Positions 14,906-22,235 of a stretch of DNA of 22,235 nucleotides are shown piece after piece (within the stretch, counting starts at the first letter, position 1; each line of letters begins with the position of its first letter). The DNA is from Oxalobacteraceae bacterium UBA6704. Its GTDB lineage: Bacteria > Pseudomonadota > Gammaproteobacteria > Burkholderiales > Burkholderiaceae_D. Below the pieces are notes generated by a model. The model was given only the letters and a program-made list of their open reading frames with translations, did not search any database and was not told where the DNA came from. Both the position numbers and the translations under genes were made by a program. The stretch spans positions 34,575 to 56,809 of the forward strand of contig DKJA01000156.1 in assembly GCA_002454505.1 (NCBI GenBank), in the 5' to 3' direction.

Positions 14906-17089
14906 TCACACCGTCGGTGCGTTCCCCGTTCGCGTGACCGGCCGCACGGCCGGATTGAGCTCGTTGCGCGGTGCCGGCGCGGCACCCGGGCCGCCGCCGC
15001 CGGCAATGCCGCCGGCCAGCCGCTGTGCCGCGATGGCCGCCGCCATGGCCGGATCGGCCGCATTCGGCGCAGCCGGCTGGTTGGCCGCTGCAGCTGCAGC
15101 CGCGGCATTGGCGGCATTGGCGGTACCGGTGCCCGGCGCACCGGCGGCGGTTGGCGTGCCGCCGGACGTGGTGCCCGCTGCCGGATTGGCCGGCGTGGCC
15201 ACCGACGCCTGCGCCGCAGTGGCCGCATCGGCCGCGGCCTGCGCCGCTGTCGCGGCCGCGTCGGCGGCGATCTGCGCATCGGCCGCGGCGCCGGCAGCCG
15301 CCTGTTCGTTGGCCAGGCCCGTCGCCGCCGCCGCGCCGGCCGCACCACTGAGGCCGGCCGCTTCGGCCGCCTGCTGCGTGCGCAATGTGAGCCGCTGCTG
15401 CTGCAACGTGGCCTCGGCCCGTGCGGATGCCTGCTCCTGCAGCACGCGCAGCGCGTCCTGCTGCTGTTCCGCCTCCGCCGTTTCCAGCGTCGCGGCCTGC
15501 TGCAAGTCGGCTGCCTGCTGCAGCGCATTGAGCCGGGCCTGGGCGAGGCGCTGATCGATCAGCGCGTCCTGCTGCGTGGTTGCCGTCTGCTGCAGGGCGC
15601 CGCGGCGGGCCTCCTGCAGCCGCTCGTCGAGCGTCAGCGTCTGCTGCTGCGCCTGCACGCGCTGGGCGTCCTGCAGGCTGTCCGCCAGCCGCTGCGCGGC
15701 AAGGTCTTCCTCGCGCGTGCTGGCCAGCTGGCGCGTGGCGGCGGCACGTGCTTCCTGCAGCCTTTGATCCTGCGTGACGATGTCTTCCTGCGCGGCCAGC
15801 TGGGCGTTGGCCGTTTCGCGCGCGATGGCGAGGCGGTCGGCGGCCAGGCGCTCCTGCTGCGTCAGGATGGTCTGGTTGTCGGCGGCCTGATTGGCGGCAG
15901 CCTGGCGTTCGGCCTGCAGCTGCGCATCGATGCGGACCTGGTCGTCGCGCGCCGTCTGCAGCAGGCGTTCGTCGATCACGGCCTGCTGGCGGCGTGCTTC
16001 CGCATTGGCCACTACCGCGGCGCTGGCCTCGGCGGCCCGTTCCGCCGCCAGCTGCTGCGCCAGCGCGGCCGCATTGGCCTGGTCGGGCGAGGTTGTGGCC
16101 GGCGGCGGTGTCTGCACCGGCGTGGCCGACGCTTCGCCGGCGGCGCCCACCACGCGCTGCGGCGGCGGTTGCACTTCCTGCTGTACGGCCTGCGCCACGG
16201 CGGCGTTCTGCGCGGCGGTGCGCGTGCCGGGATTCCGGTCGGCCGGCCCCAGTGCGCCGGTGGCGCTGTTGTTGGCCTGCGCGGCCGTCAGCTCGGCGGC
16301 CTGGTTGTTCAGCATTGCGGCTGGCGTGCCCGAGCTGGCGATCAGCGGCGCTTCCGGTGCGTTCTGCTGGGTCGCGGTGGCCGTGGCGTTGTTGGTAGTG
16401 TTCGTGGCGTTCTGCTGGTTGGCCTGCACGATGCTCGTGTCGCGCAAGGCGTTCTGCAACGCGGCGTCGCTGACCGCGCTGGGTGGCAGGCCGGCGGTGG
16501 CGGGCGTCTGCAGGGTGCTGCCGCCTTGTGCCGCAATGTCCTGTTGCTGGGCCAGCGCACTGGCCACGTCGTCGAAGCTGCCGGCGGCACGCGACAGCAC
16601 GTCCAGCGTGCCCGTACGGTCCGCGTTGAATGCCGCCAGCAGGCGCCCTGAATCGACTGTCAGCATGTCGCCGGTATCGTCGAGCAGGGAAGGGGACAGG
16701 CCGATGCCCACCTGCGCCAGCGCCGCGCGCTGCTGGTCGAACGACTGCGACAGTTGCGTGGCCAGCGCGTTGGCCGGCAGCGGCTCGCCGGACGGCGGCA
16801 CCAGCGTGTCGACGGCGCGGCCGACATTGAACGCTTCCACCAGTTCGCCGGCGGCGGTGCCCAGCTGGTCGAGGTCGGCCGCCGTGTCGCGGTTGCCGGT
16901 GGCGGCAGCCAGCTCGCCCAGCCGTTTCTGCGACAGCGCGAGCGTGCCCATGAACTGGCCGAGCGGCGACACGGCCACGTCGGCACTGGCCGCTATGCTC
17001 TGCTGTACGGGCGCCGCGGCGCCGACGCTGGCGGGACTGAACAGGCCGGCCATGCCGGACGGTTCGCCGATGGAAGAGATAGGGAACAT
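14906..17089 (-). CDS. Ala/Gln-rich coiled-coil protein with FliD-C-like stretch
   Basis: A 727-residue protein of unknown function. I chose ATG 17089 because it starts an ordered-looking sequence and has AGGCAGGTG just upstream. Residues about 125-180 (GIGLSPSLLDD, then LTVDSGRLLAAFNAD) resemble the C-terminal part of the flagellar cap protein FliD. Residues 195-335 are Asn/Thr/Pro-rich. Residues about 335-575 are a long predicted coiled coil with imperfect units of roughly 22-29 residues built on the theme LDxRLQEARxxALQQ. The tail (577-727) is almost entirely Ala with Gly, Pro and Thr. No signal peptide or membrane span is seen. Much of the length is low complexity, yet it has its own terminator and a consistent frame. 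A structural or surface-appendage role is only a guess. Confidence 0.7.
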   Translation of the reverse strand: MFPISSIGEPSGMAGLFSPASVGAAAPVQQSIAASADVAVSPLGQFMGTLALSQKRLGELAAATGNRDTAADLDQLGTAAGELVEAFNVGRAVDTLVPPSGEPLPANALATQLSQSFDQQRAALAQVGIGLSPSLLDDTGDMLTVDSGRLLAAFNADRTGTLDVLSRAAGSFDDVASALAQQQDIAAQGGSTLQTPATAGLPPSAVSDAALQNALRDTSIVQANQQNATNTTNNATATATQQNAPEAPLIASSGTPAAMLNNQAAELTAAQANNSATGALGPADRNPGTRTAAQNAAVAQAVQQEVQPPPQRVVGAAGEASATPVQTPPPATTSPDQANAAALAQQLAAERAAEASAAVVANAEARRQQAVIDERLLQTARDDQVRIDAQLQAERQAAANQAADNQTILTQQERLAADRLAIARETANAQLAAQEDIVTQDQRLQEARAAATRQLASTREEDLAAQRLADSLQDAQRVQAQQQTLTLDERLQEARRGALQQTATTQQDALIDQRLAQARLNALQQAADLQQAATLETAEAEQQQDALRVLQEQASARAEATLQQQRLTLRTQQAAEAAGLSGAAGAAAATGLANEQAAAGAAADAQIAADAAATAAQAAADAATAAQASVATPANPAAGTTSGGTPTAAGAPGTGTANAANAAAAAAAANQPAAPNAADPAMAAAIAAQRLAGGIAGGGGPGAAPAPRNELNPAVRPVTRTGNAPTV

Positions 17090-17204
17090 GACGCACCTGC
17101 CTTTTCGCGCAAAGGGGTCCAGCATGCCACAAAGCGGCAGCGTGCGGCGCAGCGTGTGCCCGTTGCGCTAGACTGCGCCACTCCCACGCATCCGGAAGCA
17201 GACC

Positions 17205-18131
17205 ATGAAACCCGTGACATCCGACGCCGACGGCCGCTACCAGCGCGCTGCTTCGCAGTTCCGCCATCAGATTGGCGATGCCGGTTTTCCCGCCGAGGCG
17301 GGGCGCTATCACCTGTATGTGTCGCTGGCCTGCCCATGGGCGCACCGCACGCTCGTGATGCGCAAGCTGAAGGGCCTCGAAGAACTGCTGCCCGTCTCGG
17401 TGGTGCACTGGCTGATGCCGGACGACGGCTGGAATTTCAAGGATGGTCCCGGCGTGATCCCCGACCCCATTCATCACGCGGCGCGCATGGCGGACCTGTA
17501 CCGCATCGCCGACCCGCGGTACGACGGCCGCATCACCGTGCCCGTGCTGTGGGACCGGCAGCGCGACACGATCGTCAACAACGAGTCGAGCGAGATCCTC
17601 CGCATGCTGAACAGCGCGTTCGACGGCATCGGCGCGCTGCCCGGCGATTACTATCCCGCTGAGCTGCGCGGCGAGATCGACCGCATCAACGAGCGCGTGT
17701 ACGAGACGCTCAACAACGGCGTGTACAAGGCCGGCTTCGCCGCATCGCAGGCGGCGTATGAAGAAGCGGTGGGGCCCGTGTTCGCCACGCTGGACTGGCT
17801 CGAAGATCTGCTGGCCACGCGCCGCTACGTTGCGGGCGACCGCATCACGGAAGCTGACATCCGCCTGTTCACCACGCTGATCCGTTTCGACGCCGTCTAT
17901 CACGGCCATTTCAAGTGCAACCTGCGCCGCATCGCCGACTACCCGCACCTCAGCGGTTTTACGCGCGAGATGTATCAGTTTCCCGGCATCGCGGACACCG
18001 TGAACTTCGGGCACATCAAGCGCCATTACTACGAGAGCCACGAGATGCTCAATCCATCCGGCATCGTGCCGGCCGGTCCTGTGCAAGATTTCGCCTTGCC
18101 ACATGGACGTTTGTTAGGTGCCGCACTGTGA
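17205..18131 (+). CDS. yqjG: glutathionyl-hydroquinone reductase (xi-class glutathione transferase)
   Basis: A 308-residue cytoplasmic enzyme that removes glutathione from glutathionyl-hydroquinones. The N-terminal thioredoxin-like domain has the catalytic Cys43 in LACPWAHRT and the glutathione-binding NESSEI (Glu127, Ser128). The C-terminal helical domain contains NNGVYKAGFA, the long loop typical of the xi class, and ADIRLFTTLIRFD. Length and motifs match E. coli YqjG and fungal Ecm4. GGAAG at 17194-17198 precedes ATG 17205. The gene is divergent from the Ala/Gln-rich gene. It sits ahead of a group with stress-protein character, though separate transcription is likely. Confidence 0.93.
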   Translation: MKPVTSDADGRYQRAASQFRHQIGDAGFPAEAGRYHLYVSLACPWAHRTLVMRKLKGLEELLPVSVVHWLMPDDGWNFKDGPGVIPDPIHHAARMADLYRIADPRYDGRITVPVLWDRQRDTIVNNESSEILRMLNSAFDGIGALPGDYYPAELRGEIDRINERVYETLNNGVYKAGFAASQAAYEEAVGPVFATLDWLEDLLATRRYVAGDRITEADIRLFTTLIRFDAVYHGHFKCNLRRIADYPHLSGFTREMYQFPGIADTVNFGHIKRHYYESHEMLNPSGIVPAGPVQDFALPHGRLLGAAL

Positions 18132-18196
18132 AGCGTTGACACGAGGTCTATTGTTGTCCTTGCAAGCCTGCATACACCAACAAAGAGGAACCGATC

Positions 18197-18661
18197 ATGG
18201 ACAACGATAAACTGAACACGAACGCGACCGGCACCGTGACGCCGATCGGCTCGAACACCAAGAACGACGCCCACAACACCATCGAAAAAGCAGCCGACAA
18301 GGTGCAGCCGGCTGCCGACAAGGCCGCCGCCAGCGTGCACGCTGCCGCCGACAAGATCCAGCCGGCCGCCGAAAAAGCCGCCAGCGCCGTGCACAACACG
18401 GTCGACAAGCTGGCCGACAAGGTGCCGGCCGCCGCCGACCGCCTCGCCACGAAGGCCCACGAAACCGTCGAGAAGGTGTCGGACAAGGCTGAAGAAGTCT
18501 CCGGCACGCTGGGCCAGAAGGCCGCCGACCTGAACGTCGCCTACCAGCGCCTGGCCGAGACGGGCCGCAGCTATGTGCGCAACAGCCCGGGCGTGTCCGT
18601 GCTGGTCGCGCTGGCTGCCGGCTTCGCCGTGTCGAAGCTGCTGGGTTCCCGCCGCGACTGA
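18197..18661 (+). CDS. DUF883/ElaB-YqjD-like tail-anchored protein
   Basis: A 154-residue protein with a long amphipathic helical region and one C-terminal membrane span (about 132-149, VSVLVALAAGFAVSKLLG), ending in the basic tail GSRRD. Residues 32-49 and 50-67 are a tandem 18-residue repeat (AADKVQPAADKAA, then AADKIQPAAEKAA), followed by further Ala/Lys/Asp helical units. The arrangement matches ElaB/YqjD/DUF883 proteins, inner-membrane stationary-phase proteins of which YqjD binds ribosomes in E. coli. The Lys- and Ala-rich repeats also recall LEA-type proteins. AGAGGA precedes ATG 18197. Family placement rests mainly on architecture. Confidence 0.75.
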   Translation: MDNDKLNTNATGTVTPIGSNTKNDAHNTIEKAADKVQPAADKAAASVHAAADKIQPAAEKAASAVHNTVDKLADKVPAAADRLATKAHETVEKVSDKAEEVSGTLGQKAADLNVAYQRLAETGRSYVRNSPGVSVLVALAAGFAVSKLLGSRRD

Positions 18662-18676
18662 TTCACCGTACTGCCT

Positions 18677-18696
18677 GCCGCTCGCCCGCGAGCGGC
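18677..18696 (+). other. perfect hairpin between the DUF883-like gene and the katE group
   Basis: GCCGCTCG (18677-18684) and CGAGCGGC (18689-18696) pair perfectly around a four-base loop. No T run follows, so it is either a weak or Rho-assisted terminator for the upstream gene or a 3'-end stabiliser. Confidence 0.45.
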
Positions 18697-18788
18697 GCAG
18701 TTGCAACCATGCTCCGGCCAAGTGCCGCCTGTGCACATGGCCGGGCTTCGTCACGTCCTGCCGAACATAAAAACAAGGAGAAACTCAG

Positions 18789-19661
18789 ATGCTGTCATCA
18801 CCGAATTCCGGCGTGGCCGTTGCCGGTGCCGTCGAGGCACCCGCATCCGCCACCTCGTGGGGCGCCGTCATTGCCGGGGCGCTGGCCGCCGCCGCGCTGT
18901 CCTTCATCCTGCTGATCCTGGGCCTCGGCCTGGGGCTGTCGTCCGTGTCGCCTTACCAGTACAACGATGCGCCGCTGGGTGCCGCCGCCATCGGCTGGCT
19001 CGTCTTCACGCAACTGGCCGCGGCCGGCATCGGCGGCTACATGGCCGGCCGCCTGCGCGTGCGCTGGGCCGGCGTGCACACCGATGAAGTCTACTTCCGC
19101 GATACGGCCCACGGCCTGCTGGCCTGGGCACTGGCGACGCTGCTGACCGTTGCCTTGCTGGCCGGCGGCGTGCGCGCTGTGCTGAGCGGCGCGGTCGATG
19201 CCGCATCGGGTGCTGCCACTGCAGTCGCTACCGGTACCGGCGCCGCCGTTGCGGGTAAAGACAGCGAAGGCCTGGCCGGCTATTACGGCGACATGCTGCT
19301 GCGCGGCGATGGCACCGCGACCGTCGGCGATGACGCCACGCGTGTAGAAGTGAACCGCATCGTCACGTTCGCGCTGAGCGGCAATGCGCTGCCGCCGGAA
19401 GACCGCCAGTACCTGGCCACCGTCGTGGCCAAGCGTACCGGCATGAGCCAGCAGGACGCCGAGCGCCGCGTCGACGACGTGTACGCCCGCACCAGCAAGG
19501 CTGTCGCGGATGCCAAGGCCAAGGCGAAAGCCGCTGCCGAAGAAGCCCGTAAAGTCGCGGCGCATTCCGCGCTGTGGATGTTCGTTGCACTGCTTGCCGG
19601 CGCCTTCCTGGCCAGCCTGTGCGCCACTTTCGGCGGCCGCCTGCGCGACCGCATCATCTGA
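18789..19661 (+). CDS. multi-span membrane protein of unknown function
   Basis: A 290-residue protein with four likely membrane segments at about 24-50, 64-85, 108-131 and 263-283. Between the third and fourth is a soluble region of about 130 residues. It includes an Ala/Thr-rich stretch, a folded-looking part with NALPPEDRQYLATVVAKRTGMS and QQDAERRVDDVYART, and a Lys/Ala coiled segment. The pattern suggests a stress-associated envelope protein, but I do not recognise a named family. AAGGAG lies just before ATG 18789. The stop is 16 bases before the tiny peptide gene and about 106 bases before katE, so the three genes probably form one transcript. Confidence 0.8.
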   Translation: MLSSPNSGVAVAGAVEAPASATSWGAVIAGALAAAALSFILLILGLGLGLSSVSPYQYNDAPLGAAAIGWLVFTQLAAAGIGGYMAGRLRVRWAGVHTDEVYFRDTAHGLLAWALATLLTVALLAGGVRAVLSGAVDAASGAATAVATGTGAAVAGKDSEGLAGYYGDMLLRGDGTATVGDDATRVEVNRIVTFALSGNALPPEDRQYLATVVAKRTGMSQQDAERRVDDVYARTSKAVADAKAKAKAAAEEARKVAAHSALWMFVALLAGAFLASLCATFGGRLRDRII

Positions 19662-19677
19662 TAACAAGGAGACCACC

Positions 19678-19749
19678 ATGCGCTCGATTCTTTTGTGGAT
19701 GCTGGGTGTTCCGCTGCCCATCATCATCCTGATCGCCCTGATCCGTTAA
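19678..19749 (+). CDS. 23-residue hydrophobic membrane peptide
   Basis: ATG 19678 to TAA 19747-19749 encodes a peptide that begins MRSILLWMLGVPLPI and ends LIALIR. It is one hydrophobic helix bracketed by Arg at each end. AAGGAG at 19666-19671 is ideally spaced, and the gene fits exactly between the membrane-protein stop and the katE start with 16 and 18 base gaps. These features argue that it is translated. A role in membrane stress or as a small regulator of a membrane protein is speculation. Confidence 0.7.
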   Translation: MRSILLWMLGVPLPIIILIALIR

Positions 19750-19767
19750 ATCCTGACGAGGAACGCA

Positions 19768-22179
19768 ATGACCACTTCCAAGAAGTCCACCGGCGTCGAT
19801 GGCGCCGGATCCATCCTGTCCACCGTGTCCGGTCCGTCCAATGCGGCGCCACCCGGTTCGCTGGGCAACAGCAATCCGCAGGGTGATGTACTGCTCGAGA
19901 AGCAGGTCGCCGGCATGGACCTCGCGGCGCAAATGCCGGAGAACGCCAACAAGCCGGGCGAGTATGGCGACGCGGCACGCACGCCGCAGGTGGGCCAGAC
20001 GGCCACGCCGGCCAGCGTGCTGGCCTCGGCCAGTACCGCGGCCGAAGTCGTCGCTTCGCCGAAAACCGGCACCACCGCGACGCCCGGTGTCAATAACACC
20101 AACACGCCGCTGGACCGTGCACGTTCCGACGATACCGGCCAGGGCCTGACCACCAACCAGGGCGTGCCCGTTGCGAACAACCAGGACTCGCTGAAGGCGG
20201 GCCTGCGCGGGCCGACGCTGATGGAAGACTTCATCCTGCGCGAAAAGATCACGCACTTCGATCATGAGCGCATCCCGGAACGCATCGTGCACGCACGCGG
20301 CTCGGCGGCGCACGGCTACTTCGAAAGCTACGAGGCGCTGACCGACATCACGCGCGCCGCACCGTTCGCCGAGGCCGGCAAGAAGACGCCGGTGTTCGTG
20401 CGCTTCTCCACCGTGGCCGGCGAGCGCGGTTCGACGGACACGGCGCGCGACGTGCGCGGCTTTGCCGTCAAGTTCTACACGGACGAAGGCAACTGGGACC
20501 TGGTCGGCAACAACATTCCCGTCTTCTTCATCCAGGATGCGATGAAGTTCCCCGACCTGGTGCACGCACTCAAGCCGGAGCCGCACAACGCGATGCCGCA
20601 GGCGGCCAGCGCGCACGACACGTTCTGGGACTTCGTTTCGCTGATGCCGGAATCGATGCACATGCTGATGTGGGCGATGTCCGACCGCGCGATCCCGCGC
20701 AGCTACCGCACGATGCAGGGCTTCGGCGTGCACACGTTCCGCCTGGTGAATGCAGCCGGCGAATCCGTGTTCGTCAAGTTCCACTGGACGCCGGTGCAGG
20801 GCACCCATTCGCTGGTGTGGGACGAAGCCGTCAAGATCAGCGGCGCCGATCCCGACTTCCACCGCCGCGACCTGTGGGAAGCGATCGAAGCTGGCGAATT
20901 CCCCGAGTGGGAACTGGGCCTGCAGGTCTTCACCGAGGAACAGGCCGACGGCTTCCCGTTCGACGTGCTCGATGCGACCAAGATCGTGCCGGAAGAACTG
21001 GTGCCGGTGCGCCCGGTGGGCAAGATGGTCCTGAACCGCAATCCGGACAACTTCTTTGCCGAGACGGAGCAGGTGGCGTTCTGCACGGCGCACATCATTC
21101 CCGGCATCGACTTCACCAACGACCCGCTGCTGCACGGCCGCATCCACTCGTACGTGGATACGCAGATCAGCCGCCTGGGTGGACCGAACTTCCACGAGAT
21201 CCCGATCAACACGCCCGTCACGCAGGTGCACAACAACCAGCGCGACGGCATGCACCGCCAGACGATCAACCGGGGCCGCGTGTCGTATGAGCCGAACTCG
21301 CTGGGCGGCGGCTGTCCGTTCCAGACGGGCCGCATGGGCTTCACCAGCTTCCCGCAACCGTCCGTGGTCGAAGACAAGGTGCGTGGCCGGCCGGAGCTGT
21401 TTGCCGATCACTACTCGCAGGCGCGCCTGTTCTGGCAAAGCCAGACGGCCGTCGAACAGGCCCATATCGCCGCCGCGTTCCGCTTCGAGCTGACGCGCGT
21501 GACGGTGCCGGCAATCCGCATCCGCACGCTGTCGATGCTGGCCAACGTCGACCCAGCACTGGTCAACGCGGTGGCCGACGGCCTGGGCCTGGATGTGCCG
21601 CCGCCGCAGCCGATGGCCACCGACAAGCCGCTGCCGGAGTATCCACCGTCGCCGGCGCTGTCGCTGCTGTCGCGCCCCGGTAACGTGGGCATCCACACGC
21701 GCCGCGTGGCGATCCTGGTGGCCAACGGCACCGATATCGACGGCGTGCGCGCCATCTATTCGTCGCTGCTGGCCGACGGCGCCGTGCCGCGCATCGTGTC
21801 GAGCAAGCTGGGCAAGGTCAGCGGCGCCAATGGCGGCACGCTGGACGTGGAAATCACGCTGGAAGCGGGTCCGGCCGTCATCTACGACGCGGTCGTGGTG
21901 CCGGGTGGCGAACAGGCCGCGGCAACGCTGGAGATGGACGCGCATGCGCTGGAATTCGTCCGCCTGCAGTACCGCCACTGCAAGCCGATCATGGTGGTCG
22001 ACTCGGGTGCGCAACTGCTGGCCAAGGCCGACATCCCGGCCAACCTGCCGGATGGCACGCCGGATCCGGGCATCATCGGCGCCGAACCGGCCGATGCCGG
22101 CGCCGCGCTGGCCGCGTTCAAGCAGGCCATCGCGCAGCACCGCGTGTGGGTGCGGGAGACGGATCCGCCGATGGTGTGA
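19768..22179 (+). CDS. katE: large-subunit monofunctional catalase (HPII type)
   Basis: An 803-residue catalase that converts hydrogen peroxide to water and oxygen. The first 147 residues are a Thr/Ala/Asn/Pro-rich extension, longer than that of E. coli HPII. The heme core starts near RGPTLMEDF (about 147). His175 (VHARGSAAHGYF) and Asn248 (LVGNN) are the distal catalytic pair, and Arg458 and Tyr462 (GRIHSYVDTQ) are proximal. Spacings equal those of HPII His128, Asn201 and Tyr415. The residue matching HPII His392 is Cys439, so the unusual His-Tyr bond would become Cys-Tyr as in Neurospora CAT-1. Residues about 640-800 form the class I amidotransferase/DJ-1-like domain of large catalases. GAGGA precedes ATG 19768. 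It is the last gene of a probable stress operon and is followed by palindrome copy 3. Confidence 0.97.
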   Translation: MTTSKKSTGVDGAGSILSTVSGPSNAAPPGSLGNSNPQGDVLLEKQVAGMDLAAQMPENANKPGEYGDAARTPQVGQTATPASVLASASTAAEVVASPKTGTTATPGVNNTNTPLDRARSDDTGQGLTTNQGVPVANNQDSLKAGLRGPTLMEDFILREKITHFDHERIPERIVHARGSAAHGYFESYEALTDITRAAPFAEAGKKTPVFVRFSTVAGERGSTDTARDVRGFAVKFYTDEGNWDLVGNNIPVFFIQDAMKFPDLVHALKPEPHNAMPQAASAHDTFWDFVSLMPESMHMLMWAMSDRAIPRSYRTMQGFGVHTFRLVNAAGESVFVKFHWTPVQGTHSLVWDEAVKISGADPDFHRRDLWEAIEAGEFPEWELGLQVFTEEQADGFPFDVLDATKIVPEELVPVRPVGKMVLNRNPDNFFAETEQVAFCTAHIIPGIDFTNDPLLHGRIHSYVDTQISRLGGPNFHEIPINTPVTQVHNNQRDGMHRQTINRGRVSYEPNSLGGGCPFQTGRMGFTSFPQPSVVEDKVRGRPELFADHYSQARLFWQSQTAVEQAHIAAAFRFELTRVTVPAIRIRTLSMLANVDPALVNAVADGLGLDVPPPQPMATDKPLPEYPPSPALSLLSRPGNVGIHTRRVAILVANGTDIDGVRAIYSSLLADGAVPRIVSSKLGKVSGANGGTLDVEITLEAGPAVIYDAVVVPGGEQAAATLEMDAHALEFVRLQYRHCKPIMVVDSGAQLLAKADIPANLPDGTPDPGIIGAEPADAGAALAAFKQAIAQHRVWVRETDPPMV

Positions 22180-22184
22180 TCTGT

Positions 22185-22213
22185 GGGGACTGTCCCCGCA
22201 GGGGCCTGTCCCC
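22185..22213. repeat. GGGACTGTCCC palindromic repeat, copy 3 (diverged)
   Basis: GGGGACTGTCCCC, then GCA, then GGGGCCTGTCCCC, a variant of the element at 3073 and 13631. It begins five bases after the katE stop and is followed by GGGGTTGTTCTT, closely matching the sequence behind copy 1. It can form a strong stem and may end the katE transcript. Confidence 0.75.
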
Positions 22214-22235
22214 GGGGTTGTTCTTCTGTATGCGA

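Noticed and set aside
14832..18104. Very long open frames opposite and across annotated genes (for example minus 18104-14832 and minus 22140-19654)
   Set aside because: GC-rich codon bias leaves antisense frames open. Their translations are Arg/Gly/His-rich with no domain logic, while the opposite strand or another frame encodes clear families.
18136..18141. TTGACA as -35 box of the DUF883-like gene
   Set aside because: No acceptable -10 hexamer lies 16-18 bases downstream.
18290..18420. CRISPR-like or tandem DNA repeat
   Set aside because: The repetition follows an 18-residue protein repeat (codon-level divergence between units) inside the DUF883-like gene. There are no spacers.

Overview
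This GC-rich window looks like chromosomal DNA of a betaproteobacterium, most likely a Massilia-type member of the Oxalobacteraceae (Burkholderiales). That call is inference from codon and base usage, from the mix of protein families, and from a dispersed GGGACTGTCCC palindrome that appears three times. I see no rRNA, tRNA, CRISPR array, transposase or phage gene.

Layout. 1-145 holds the end of an unrecognised gene. 316-4527 is a run of plus-strand genes: a SAM methyltransferase closed by a terminator, a membrane diguanylate cyclase, a MarR-type regulator with a four-cysteine tail, an AhpD/carboxymuconolactone-decarboxylase-like protein, and a class I glutamine amidotransferase. The MarR and AhpD-like genes carry the same AGGACTCCT dyad in their promoter regions, so they probably form a small redox or electrophile-responsive regulon.

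4751-9887 is a tight six-gene operon for a B-family (ba3-type) cytochrome c oxidase. It encodes the small single-span subunit, the CuA subunit II and the catalytic subunit I, flanked by diheme, triheme and diheme c-type cytochromes that can feed it electrons. All expected metal ligands are present.

On the minus strand, 13541-9892 carries a type VI secretion phospholipase of the Tle3 family and a downstream Tla3/DUF2875-like partner whose N terminus may be exported. No VgrG or T6SS structural gene lies in the window. A strong hairpin covers the tle3 ribosome binding site. Next on the minus strand are a periplasmic branched-chain-amino-acid-type binding protein (14789-13665) and a 727-residue Ala/Gln-rich coiled-coil protein with a FliD-C-like stretch (17089-14906), the latter closed by an intrinsic terminator.

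17205-22179 returns to the plus strand with a stress-flavoured group: a glutathionyl-hydroquinone reductase, a DUF883/ElaB-like tail-anchored protein, a multi-span membrane protein, a 23-residue membrane peptide, and a large-subunit KatE catalase with a C-terminal DJ-1-like domain. The last three are closely spaced and probably cotranscribed.
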